From the NCBI GenBank assembly GCA_030268105.1, contig BSDZ01000010.1, forward strand, positions 2,704,001 to 2,768,000: 64,000 bases of DNA. Reading direction: 5' to 3'. Below, piece by piece: positions 12,637 through 23,900 of this stretch; the stretch's first letter is position 1; each line of letters starts with the position of its first letter. The translations under genes were made by a program, and so were the position numbers. This DNA is from Volvox africanus. Lineage: Eukaryota; Chlorophyta; Chlorophyceae; Chlamydomonadales; Volvocaceae. The notes beneath the pieces are model-generated. The model was not told where the DNA came from. It was given only the letters and a program-made list of their open reading frames with translations, and ran no database searches.

Positions 12637-15560
12637 AAATTTAAGCTTAGCATCAGTCAGACGGGACACAAAGGATTTAGTAAATGGCTTTGCAGCTGGT
12701 ACATTGACGTCCAATTCCCGCCAGACAGGTAAGGCAGGGTTAAACCCGTAATTCAGGAAGATCGGGTTGTTGCCAACTGATCGGTTCGTGGAATTGTTAA
12801 TGGCAAACTCAGCAGCGGTTAGGTATGTATCCCATGCAGTAGGTGTGCGTCCAGCAAAGTTGCGGAGCATATCACCATGACACGGATAACCCATCAGATT
12901 GGGTGTGGTAGGCGGTGGACAGGTTCACCCGCATTCCTACCAAAGTTCCCAGGGTGCCCCAAAACTTACTTGCAACGTCTGTAATTTGAGAGGCTGTCTA
13001 CAGCTCGACTATTATGCCGACCAATAGTCCATTCTTTTAGACGATTTTGGCATCGACTATAGTACAACTGTACTAGATATAGTCGGCACTATAGTCGACT
13101 ATAGTTCGACTTTTTCTGGTCGACTATAGTTTGACTATGCCCCCCGGCGATCTATTAGCCGATGCTGCGCACTATAGTCGACCAGAAAAAATACAGATGA
13201 AATTGAGTGCCGCAATCAGATACCATGGACTTGGGGACCCCGTGCAAACGTACCACATTGTCGAAAAATAGACGGGCCGTTTGCTCAGCTGTGCAGGATG
13301 ATGTCGTAGGGGCCAAGGGAATCATCTTAGTGAAACGGTTGACAAGGACCACCAAGGCATCGTATCCTCCCTCAGTTTTGGGCAACACAACAATGAAGTC
13401 CATAGAGACGCCTTCCCAGGGGGCGTCAGGGATAGGCATAGGTTGGAGATGCCCATGTGGTTTGCCAGGTTGGGACTTGTTGCGCTGGCACAGATCACAA
13501 GAGAGGACGTAGTTGTCAGTGTCCTTAGCCATGCGAGGCCACCAGAATTGGCGACACAAAAGCTACAGTAACTGCGTGCAGCCAGGGTGCCCAGCAAGAG
13601 GGGCGTCATGACAGCGTGACAGGAGTTCATGATGCAATGAGTCGTCATTAGATACGAAAATCTGACGGTGGGACCCCTCAGAGCGAATCTATAAGCCGTG
13701 CTCCCTTAGCAAGTGCCCTGTGTTGCTATGATTTGTGAACCACAGGTCAGCTGCATAAGCACGTTTTAAGTGCTTGGTAAAGTCAGAGGGCACGAAGTTC
13801 TGTGTCACCTGAGACTTACTTCATGTAGTTACCGCCAGTATGGCTGCATGCAGTGAAGGGTGCAGACTGAGAGCATCAGCTATGTTCAGTGAGCCGCTCA
13901 GGTACTCCCAATCAAAGTTGAACCGTGCCAAGTATTCCATCAAGCGAGCTTGATGCCGGTTAAGGGATGACACACCTTGTAGGAACGTAAGGGGTTTGTG
14001 ATCAGTCTTAAGGGCAAAGGGTCAGCCCTCAAGGTAACAGTGCCATTCCTTCGAGGCATGCAGGACATCAAGCAGTTCCTATTCCCCTGTAGAATAACGG
14101 GCTTCAGCTCCCGAAAACTTCTTACTCGTGAATGCAATGGAGCGTCCCTGATGTAATAGAACTGCCCCCGTCGCATGTAGAGATGCATCAGATATGACCT
14201 TGACACGGAATGGCAATGAGTAATCAGGGAAGTGCAGGATGATATCATCAGAGATAGCACGATTCAAAGCATCAAAAGCTTCTTGGCATGCAGGGGTCCA
14301 GGCCTCAGAGGAAGAGAAGGCTCCCTTACATGTCAGATCCGTCAGCGGTGTGGTCATTTCTGCTCTATGAAGTTGTGAAAGTAGTTGATCAGACCCAAAA
14401 ACTTACGCAGTTCTTGCAGGTTGGAGAACACTGGCCATTCCCAGACAACAGAAGTCTTCCGGGGGTCCATCCGTATGCCATCCTGAGACACTATATGCCC
14501 CAGATACTCCACCTGTGGTTGTGCCCAGTGGCATTTAGTGCGCTTAGCATACAGCTGCTCACGCCGTGGTATCTCAAAGGCCAGGCGAAGATGTTGTATG
14601 TGCTCCTCACGGGTCTTCGAAAATACCAGGATATCATCCAGATAGCAGATGATGAATTAGTCGATGTATTGGCTGAAGATACGGTCCATGACGGCTTGAA
14701 ACATTGCAGGGGCGTTCGTCAGGCTAAGTACAGTTTATTCAAAATGGCCAAACAGTGTACAGAAAGCCATCTTAGGGATATCTGACTCAGATATGTGAAT
14801 CTGGTTATACCCCTGCTGGAGGTCAACGGAGCTAAAGAATGCAGAGTCCGAGCTTATCCAGCAAGTCATCGACACGTGGAAGGGGGTAACGGTTTTTTAC
14901 CATCGCAGCATTTAACCCCCTGTAGTCAATGCACATTCTCAGAGTCCCATCCTTCTATCCCACAAACAGAATCGGGGCAGAGTATGGGGATGTGCTCGGC
15001 CGTATCATACCTTTTTCCAGCAGGTCAGTAACCTGGCGTTTCACCTCATCCAGCTACGGGGCTTAGCCGGTACATGGGGTGGGAAACGGGTACTGCGCCA
15101 GGCACTTAAGGTATGGTGTGATCCACAGGCCGCATCGGAGGTTTACCAGGGACCTCCTGGAATACATCTGCGTATTCCTGTAACAACGCCTCAAGCTCAG
15201 GGTCAGTGCTATCAGATGGGATAGAAGTTGCATTCAGGTGCAACTTGGGCCGTGCTAGTAAAGCATGGGCCCCCTTGCGAATCATGTGAACTGCTGCTTT
15301 TCGACCAAAAACTACAGGTTCAGTATGTTGGCAGATAACAGTTGCTGCACAATTGAAGCAAGGCGCATGTGTATTCTGCTCTGATGGCTGTCCCGCACTA
15401 GTAAAGGGCACCTTGCATACTAGAGTCCTCTTGCACAGACGCAACCCTTCCAAGCATCATTGGCGATGGTGGTCTAAGATCAGTTTTTGAGGAGTAACGG
15501 ATTCGATGGTTGCCTTTGTAGCTTCCGGTGTGTTTGTTGAGGTGCGCTGTTAAAATCAGC
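12637..15560 (-). mobile_element. Degenerate Gypsy (Ty3/Metaviridae) retrotransposon fragment
   Basis: Pol region on the minus strand, broken by many shifts and stops. From 5' to 3': sequence leading into RT (LEALLQEYADVFQEVPGKPP, about 15250-15110); a decayed RT (15100-14360); RNase H (AFDALNRAISDDIILHFPDY, ASLHATGAVLLHQ, 14357-14080); the integrase zinc finger (HDAPLAGHPG…CDLCQRNK, 13640-13480); and the integrase core (WEGVSMDFIVVLPKTEGG, VSDCGTQF, then STAYHTQSDG, 13470-12890). RNase H upstream of integrase identifies Gypsy. No LTRs were found. A palindromic insertion interrupts the integrase at 12984-13192. The left end joins the rluD fragment abruptly. Confidence 0.9.
12984..13192. mobile_element. 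MITE-like palindromic insertion in the Gypsy integrase
   Basis: About 210 bp interrupt the integrase core between VSDCGTQF and ASKFWGTL. The insert is rich in CGACTATAGT words in both orientations. It has a perfect 20-bp inverted repeat (13111-13130 against 13171-13190, 40-nt loop) and near-inverted ends (CTGTAATTT at the left, AAATACAG at the right). It has no coding capacity. A clear target duplication was not established. Confidence 0.6.
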
Positions 15561-16619
15561 AAAGCGCCCGGCCCCTCCCTGGGTCGTATTGACCGATCTG
15601 ACTCACTTCCCTATATGGAAGAGAATAAATATAGCCTGACGGTACTTGTTTTCGGCAAGCTGGTTGGTGGAGAACGGCAGGCACGAGTACGACATTCGCC
15701 CAATGGGTATCTGCCAGACAATCCTGCCCTCGTGTCGCTCACAATAGCACACAGTAGCTCCACAGCCTTCTTGGGATCAGTCTCAGTTCGCCTTGCCTGC
15801 CTTGGCTATTTTTGTATTTGCTTCGATCCCAAAAACGACAGCCTTACCATCGCCCTCAGGAATAACACCAGCCAGTAAACCGGTTAACTTCCACGTTTTC
15901 TTCCAACAGGAAACGCTGATTGCGACACTCCCACGCATGAAGGTGTTATCGAATAGGACTACACCTAATGCGAATACTAATACGGCAACAGGATACCGGC
16001 AATGCAGGATAACTCAAATCGTGTGATCCTTCCTAGACGGGTTCCCGCCTGTTAGACGACCTTTCGCATAATACTATATAATCGTTTAAGTGAACACTTT
16101 TCTCCTTGGTTCTATTTACAGTTTCATGTTAAGTTTTACCGTTCGAATTACCCGCTGTTTGCCATTTATGTTTGCCTATCAATCGATTCCGGAATTTTTA
16201 TATCCAGATATCGCTACAGTAAATTGTCAGGAACGATAATTGATTGATTACAAACTCGTTAGAACTCGTAAGGCCCGAAGAGCCACGAGGCTCAAGGGAC
16301 CGCGAGCTTGATTAAAAATGTAATGCGGTAAAACACAAAAGTATTAAAGGATTCGTTGATGCATTGACGAGAGAAATAAAAATGTATCGTTTGCTTGTGT
16401 TTTCAGTGATGGTCCATGGACATTATTTGCAAGTGTTTGCAGCATCCTGCCCCAACCCTAAAATGCGCGCAACAGCATAACCGGAGCATTCTATCCCATT
16501 CAACTGCGCTCCGGAACCAAGTCTGAAGAGAACGTCTATTGACAGCAATTTTGCTCTCTCATACCTAGCAAGCTGCCATAATGGAATGAAACGGATCTCT
16601 TGGAAAAAAATCTCTCAAC
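15561..16619. other. Intergenic stretch with one unassigned minus-strand frame
   Basis: No gene recognised. From about 15985 to 15826 the minus strand is open and encodes a peptide with one hydrophobic stretch (AVLVFALGVVLF) followed by a soluble tail. Style and lack of splice sites are compatible with another bacterial fragment, but I cannot name it. The remainder, 16030-16600, is AT-leaning with no visible genes and should contain the promoter of the next gene. Confidence 0.3.
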
Positions 16620-19600
16620 ATGGGTCCTGGTGACAACAGCGACGCCTTCAACAGCGGTGATGAAGTACCAAATTCCTTCCCAGATGACGTGGTTACCGTT
16701 CACTTTTCGTTTTATTTCAACATAGCAAAATTCGCTGCCTGGTGGAGCCTTTGGCTTCTTGCTTGTGCATATGCTGTGCTTCGTCGTAAGGTTGTTAGTA
16801 GGGCATGGTTCGTGTATACTGCGCTTCTCTTCATTATATGCTGCAACGGGATCCAGAGCAGCGCTTACGCAGGCTACGCTAGCCATGCCTTGAAGGGCCA
16901 CAGTGGTTTGGTTGGGTATTTGGTTTACCTCTTTTTCTTCAATGTATCCCGGAGCATGTTCCTGGTAAGCATGGCGTGCTGGTCCGCTTGGTGGTGTCTT
17001 CCGTCTTGACGCAATCGTTGGAAGCTAGCGACGTCTCCGACAAGAAGTTTGGGGCCACAACATATGACGTTTTTAATTGTGACCAGATGTTAAGCACATT
17101 TGCTTAAGCTTGCAACAGCCCACGGTTTCGCCGGGGGTCTGCCACAGGCGCTCGCGTTGCGGCGTGACACATTAAACAACGACAACACATTTCGCCCTTT
17201 GGCAGGCCGTATTACTGGTCATCGGCAGTGGCTACTGCATTACGCGTAGCGATCTCGGCCCGCATAAGCAGCATGTCGTGTTCGTGCCAACCGCTGTTCT
17301 CGTCACTGGCCTGGTGCGTTTAGCACTTCGACGTCTGGCGGTGCCCTGCCCGGAGCAGCTTTGCTCCTGGGAGAGGTTCGTGTCCCTTGATCTGCAGGAG
17401 ACCCTAAATGGACAATCCTTACGGTGTTGGCGCCCCATTAGTTAACTCAATGTCACGTGAAGCCGCTAGCCTTGAGCACCACTCCTTCCCTCGTGTCTAC
17501 TTGTTCAATGGATTGTTGAAACCTTAATTCGTAGTTCCATTGTTTCCTATATCGAATAGCAGTAGGCTCTGACAAGTATTGGTGAGATTTCCCACCTATG
17601 TTTGCGGGTTTCTACTACAACATTCGCACTTTCTGTGGCCGGCCCCCAGATTACGGACTTTTCTTTCTTCATGCTGGCGTCGGGACCAAACTCCGACACA
17701 TATGACATATCTGAGATGAACACATTGGTGGCCAGCGTGTGGTTTGTGTGCGCTGTGCTGAACCTGGCGGCCCTTATCCTGGCATGGCTTTACCTTTTTG
17801 AGGTGCGGACTTACAGGCTTGGTGAATGCGACCACTGCGTAGCGGACAAACTGATCACAGGTGTTCGTTCTTTACACATCTATGTTTCTTCTCCTTACTC
17901 CTCGTGGGCTGAATGAGTTGAGAACTGAGAGCAGGGAACAGCGTGAGGTTTTGATAAGGACCGAGGAGATTGCTGGGAATGCCGTTGCATTCGGGGAAAT
18001 AGGGAGCACGGAACAGACGACGTCCATCATATTTGGAGCTAAAACAGTGTGCACCCACAAACTGCGTTTCCATACTGCGCCAGGCGCTGAGCAAGGAGAT
18101 AGTGGGGCTGGAGGAGGACTACAAGGTGAGGATGAGGCACTCTGGTGGCTAACACTTGCGTGCGTGTTTGTGTTTGGTATTTGCAGTAAAAACATTCAAG
18201 CTTTGAGCGCTGCACGGTGCTGAGATGTTGCGCAATAGTAGCGGTTAGTTCGAGGAGTTTGGCAAGAAAGGAAAGCCACAAAATGCATGCACATGGCTTG
18301 AGTACACTCTCAGCCGTACGAGTACTGGTAGGACGGTAGTTGGACTGGTTTGTATACTTTGGAAGTATGCATATGATCTTACCTCTCACGACCGACTGGC
18401 ACTCTTCAGCGGCGCACCGGCCAACTGGGCGACGACCAGAACGCTACCAATTCCTTCGCGGACGCCTATGCTCCGCTGGGCCAGGGGCCAGGGAAGATGC
18501 CGTCATCCGCGCAACCCAGCGCGGCGGCGCAAGACCATGAGGGTGCTGATGGGGACGGCCAGACGGTGGCAGACCACCTGGCCTACACTGCGAAGAAGAA
18601 GCTGTTGTCACGCTTCTCGTTGGGCGTCTCATCGTACTTGGCTGCCGAGATATGTAAGGATGGGGAGGAGGATACATAGTCACATGATACGTAAAATCCC
18701 CGAAACAGTACGCTTCGCGGCGTGGTCTGTCACACGAACTGAGACCGCCGTGCAAGTTGTTGGTGCCTTCCTCTGCCCATGTGAACTGCAAGGGGGCTAT
18801 CCTACCGCTGCCTAGCCCAACACATTGCGAGGCAGGTTACGAAAACGTCGTGTCCGCATTAGAAGGCGGACCAGGTATTGTGTATACCTTTACTCTGTCG
18901 GCAATCCTTGGTGGCTTTGGGGTCTTCTGCTTCTCGCAGGCATCGTCCTTCTGCCACTGTTCGTCATCTCCGTCCTGCAGAGCACTGTGCAGGTGCTGCA
19001 GTTCGTGGTTTACTTCATTTTTATGACTGTGCTGATTGTCATCTTCAGGTCCGTAGAATGAGTGGGCCGGATGCAAAACAAGGCTGCTTCTCTCTGTCTG
19101 CACATTCGTTCCCCCCATTAAGGAAGCTAACGCCGCATTGCACGCTAGGGGCACGAAGGCCATTCGTGCTCAGGACTGGTGGTTTCGCGTGAACTGAATC
19201 GGAGTTTCGTTCCTCGTTGTTGCCTTGGGTGTTGCCCCGTGCAGTCCTAAATAATGGAATTGCGTAATCTGTATATATTTATGTTGTTGCTCACACAACT
19301 TCGCGGAAAAGGCCATTTTGCTGCTTGCACACCCATCCGGACATCACTCGCGCCTGTGCCCTCTTTTGTACACATCCTTCCTGCTAAGGGCACCAACAGC
19401 GCAGCTGCTTTTCATCTTTCTTCTCCTTTCTCCACAGGCCACAGGAACAGAGCAGCTACCTGATGATTGGCTTCAGCGAGGAGGACGCGGAAGAGCGAGG
19501 TGTCAATCACCTGCTCACCGGTATCGCAATTGACATGGTATCGAGCACACACAACGGTGGTGCCGCAGCAGCCGTTGCTGGGCCCTCGTCCGCGGCAGGT

Positions 19601-19933
19601 GCCGGGCCATCTGTACCTAGTCGTTCCTCCCGCAAAGCTGACATTGACGCGGAACGCTACCGCAAAGTCCCATCTGCACCGTCCTCCTCAACCACGGTGC
19701 CTGCTGGCAATCAGTTTGCACCGTTGCCCGTCAGTACGCTTGGCTCAGGATCTGCATCTGGGACACCAGGTGCAATTCCGCAATCCACACGGAGCGCAAA
19801 GCGTGGGCCTCAGCCACGAACACGGCAGCCGCCGACCCAGCCGGCCCCAGACTCTGGACAGTTTACGCTTTGCAGCGATGATGAAGAGGGTGATGATGCG
19901 TCGCACCCGCTGACCCGGGGAAAGGGCCATTGA
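16620..19933 (+). CDS. GOST/TMEM87-like seven-transmembrane protein
   Basis: Multi-exon gene. Exons placed with matching phase: 16620-16964, 17206-17313, 17650-17802, one starting near 17913, one near 18470-18650, one ending 19048, and 19438-19933. The protein has several hydrophobic helices. Family hallmarks are SRSMFL joined across an intron to GSGYCITRSDLG, which corresponds to the 'SlGYGvvkPrLG' segment of TMEM87/GPR107-type proteins; a Glu/Arg-rich loop (ELRTESREQREV); and a last helix followed by FRPQEQSSYLMIGFSEEDAE, matching the post-TM7 acidic tail. The Ser/Ala/Pro-rich C-terminus is variable. Members act in Golgi and endosomal trafficking. The usual luminal N-terminal domain is absent from this model, so upstream exons may be missing or the first helix may serve as anchor. 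Confidence 0.6.
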
Positions 19934-20927
19934 AGGTCAGTATGGGGAAATCAATTGCGTGGTACAGCCTGTGAGTGAGTGTGCGCGGTTCGGTGGTGTA
20001 TGAGATGCATCCAGACAGCAAGAATCTTCACGATTGCTGCGCTTTTATAGCTATGTCGGCTTCCGTTCTCGAACACTTTTGTTGCTTGAACGGCGGAATA
20101 CCAGTACCTATCGCCAATTTCGTAGGATGAAACTGGAGTGCATCATACATTTTTTCGAGCTTAATGATTTACGAAGCTGATATCAGGAACATTCAATGCA
20201 AGCGGCAAGAACGGGAGGGTTGGGAAGGGAGGTTGGGTAACTTGCAGACTGAAGAAGTTTGTAACTGACGAGGGCGAAGGGTGGATGATTTAGAAACACA
20301 AGCCAGTGCCAGGCAAACGATTTTAAGGGCTGGTCACCTGACGATGGCCCTGCGGTACGATGCATATACGACCACGCTACACTTATGGTTGACCCTCAAT
20401 TAAGTGGTAATGGGATAGCTTCTTCATCCGCCATCACCCGTCCCTGGGCGTGAATATGATAATCTGTAAACGTTGCCGCTAAACAACATACAACACACAG
20501 ACACACATAAATGATATATACGCACCCTTACATGCGCGGATTGCCGACAGACAGGCGTACACGAGCCTCCTTTCATATACCGTATTAGAAGTTGGCAAGA
20601 TTGGCGCCAGCTAAGTTATCAGAAAGCTCAACCCACGCATGGACGTAGATCTTCGATACGTAACCGGTGGTGGTTTTGTTTGTTCGGTTGTGGAGGTGGT
20701 GGTTTGTAACTCCAGCGCTGTCCTGGCGAAAAATTCGTAAGCCGTAATTATTATCTTATCACAACATCGACAATGAAACGAAACATGCGAAGTGGGGCAG
20801 CGGTCGAACATTCGTGAAGTGGATAACTATGCCGAACTTTGCTTTGTCTCATCTGCTCCTAATAACTAACTTACTCTTTACGAACAATACTCATAAACGT
20901 GTTGCATTTTTATGAACGCGATGCGTT
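19934..20927. other. Intergenic region
   Basis: Contains the 3' UTR of the upstream gene and the promoter region of the F-box gene. No coding exon was recognised. Confidence 0.6.
20465..20469 (+). promoter_or_regulatory. Candidate TGTAA polyadenylation signal
   Basis: TGTAA lies about 530 bp after the stop of the seven-transmembrane gene. The motif is the usual poly(A) signal in volvocine algae. A 5-mer is weak evidence on its own. Confidence 0.35.
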
Positions 20928-23900
20928 ATGTCGACCGCCAAAGTGACTTTAGAAATCTTGCCCGATGACGTCCTGTTTCGCGTCTTGGCCGGCGCCGGAA
21001 GCAAAGCGATCGTGCGAGCAGCCACATGCTGCAAAAGACTGTACGCACTGGCTAGGGTGTTGCAAATGTACCGCTGCTTCAGTGCTGCAGCATCGGTAAA
21101 GGGCGATTTGGGCGACGCACTGGAAGAGGCTTGCGAAAGTGCGCTCCAAGGAATGCTTGGTAAGCCGCCAGTATTATTTCTAGAGATTTCAGCAGGTGCA
21201 ACTGTTATTGCAAGCTATGTGAGGTTAAACGCTCCGACATCACGCGAAAGGCACAAGCTCTAAGTTCAGGCATTTGAACATTCTCCGAGATCAATTCTAC
21301 AGCACCATGGATTCTCGTTGTTACCCCTTGTATGATCATTCATGAAACTTCATCCCTTTTACATGGACTCCCTTTCCCCTCCGCTTGTGTGCACCATGCA
21401 TGGTGCATCCAGTCGCTAATTCATGGCCTGCCTGCCTGGACACATATCCCTGTAGTGTGAACAGGGTTTCAGGAAGGGATGCGCTGACCGCGGCCGTTGG
21501 TCTGCGTGACGCGCTTGTTGCAGTTCCCTCCAGGGCCACGGCTGTTCTTACGGCTCTTCCCAAGCCATCGCCATCGCCGTATCATTCTTACCCTTCGGCC
21601 CGATTATGCTATAGCCTAACCTGCTGCCATCGATATCACTATCCATGTCAGGTTGCGTCGATGTCGCCCTTGTCTTCGTGGCTAACTATGAGAAGCTGAA
21701 AGGAAGCCTTGCCGCCAAGGTGGTGGAGGGACTGCTGCCGCGATTACCGCCGGTAGGAACCGCCTTACGGGGACCTTGCAGGGCTTTGGAAGGAGTAATT
21801 ACAGGAAAAAACGTGCCCGCACCAGGATCATTCGAGCTCACTGACACGGCAGCCATTTGGCTCCTTCCCCTTCCCCTTCCCCTTCCCCGACCCCAGGGCA
21901 CACAGCTGGTGGGCTGCGCCACCTCTGGCCTAATGGGAGTGGGTCCCAGTGGTGCCTTCGAGGTTGACCCTTCCGGAGGTGGTCGGATCGGGGCGAACCC
22001 CGGGGTGGGGCTGCTGTTGGGGCGGATGCCGGGATGCAGTGTGAAGGCATTCGCCAACATCTCCCCATCGGTAGGAGGGCACAGTGGGAGATAGAGGCAG
22101 AACCACCTTGGGGAAGGGCGTCGTCCCCGGGAGGAAAAGTCCACCCACGGGTGGCACCCTCACGGCCCAGTGAATAGGACGGGATGCTTCGCAGACCCCC
22201 CAGGGCGACAAAACGGGGTGCGCAGCTGGGAGATCAGCCGTGCCTTCCTCCCCCCATCTCCCCGCCCTTCCTCTCCTCATCTACGTCTTTCCGTACGTCC
22301 CCGTGATCCAGCATTCTAATCCTGTCCTATCTCGATATCAAGTACTATTTAAAAAATAATATTAAAATATTATGATATTTATTAGATATTACCATAAAAG
22401 CGACACTTCCTATATCTGTGCCCTTCGGCGCCCTTCCTGTTTCTTTCCAATCCTGCATGCGCATGCCGTACTTTCCGTCCCCTACTATGTAAGTGTTTCC
22501 ATTCCTTATTTCTGTATTTTAATTCCTCCTTGGTTTCCTCAAAATGCAGTAGGAGAGTTTCCTTAGATGCGGCTCCTTAGCCTTGCGTTAGTTACCTAGG
22601 ACTTGTTTTACACGCCTCTCCTTTCCCGTGCGCATAATCCTTTTCCCTCCTGTCGTATGTGCACGTTATTGCTGCTGCTGCTGCACACCGCCGCTGTCGC
22701 AGGTGAGCTGGTTCGCATGGGACCGTGCTTCATTCGGTTGGTACTCGCACGCGGGGTTCACACTGGCAAGGGTCGGGTTGATGTGTCGGTCGGATCAAGG
22801 CGCGTTTGGGATTTCTTAAATTTCGAAGGGGTCGATAGTAACGCTTGCATGACAGCGGCGGCTTTAGCGGTCAGGCATGACCTTTTGCTCGCACGTGCAA
22901 GCGGTTTTCGCTGTACCACTTTGCCGCCAACAACAAGGCCGATAGTATATATGAAATATATAGTAATGATTACGGTTCGATTTCTATTTTTTTCTGCGTT
23001 TATTCACGGCCTTGTGGCTACTTCACGTTTCGTCCTTGTCACCACCAGAACCAGGATATATTTCTTCGTCTTCTCCCTCACCCTGCAAGTCCAACTTGGG
23101 CGAATTTGCTGTTCCATGCATTCAGCCAACCCGCCTTTGTCCCTCTGCTGATCGCCTGCAGCGGCGCTCAGTGGCCACACGTGGTGGCGCCCGGCGGTGT
23201 GCCACCATGTGCGGTAAAGGGGGCAAGATGCTCTCGGGGTCCCTCATGCGTGAGGCTGCGAATACCGCCGTTATGGAGTGGCTCCGTGGGCCTGTACCGG
23301 GAATGGATTCAGATGCGTCGACCAGCGCAGCTACACCTTCCTACCTTGCTGCGGAGGCGGCAGAAACTGAAACCCGCGCTGCAGCAGGCGCTGTCACTTC
23401 GAAACCCGACGGCGAACCCGAATTTCCTACCAGTATTGGTGTTGGTCATGATGGCGGCACCGCCGTGGAGAGGAAGGACCATCAGGGGCCTGCGGGCAGT
23501 GGCGCTGGCACTGCCGAAGGCACAAGGGTGGGAACGGCTCGAGCAGCTGTGGCTGGCCCTTCGGCCCGAGACCTTGGCCTGCAAAGTGTGTGGTTGCTGA
23601 TGGCAGGAACCAAGGTGGCATTTGACCTCCTGGACGGGCCTGGGGGTTTGCTACATTGGATGCAGGAGGACGAGAGGGTACGTTGGAGAGCATGAAAGGA
23701 AGGATTGGGGGATGCGAAGGAGGATGTTTGTTCGTTGGGCGGAAAATTTGGAAGTTGCGAAGGAGAAAGGATCTGAAGGAAAGGCGCTGTAAAGTACAGC
23801 TCCTTCCGATTGCCGCGTTCACGTGGGGTTGAGGACCTCGTGGTGATGATGGGTATGAAAAGCGGGGGGAGCTCGATATGGTCTCGAATATTGTGGGGCA

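Noticed and set aside
23106..23600. 164-codon plus-strand frame competing with the F-box/FIST linker frame
   Set aside because: No motif and no splice support; I could not decide which frame, if any, is coding, so neither is reported as a separate gene.
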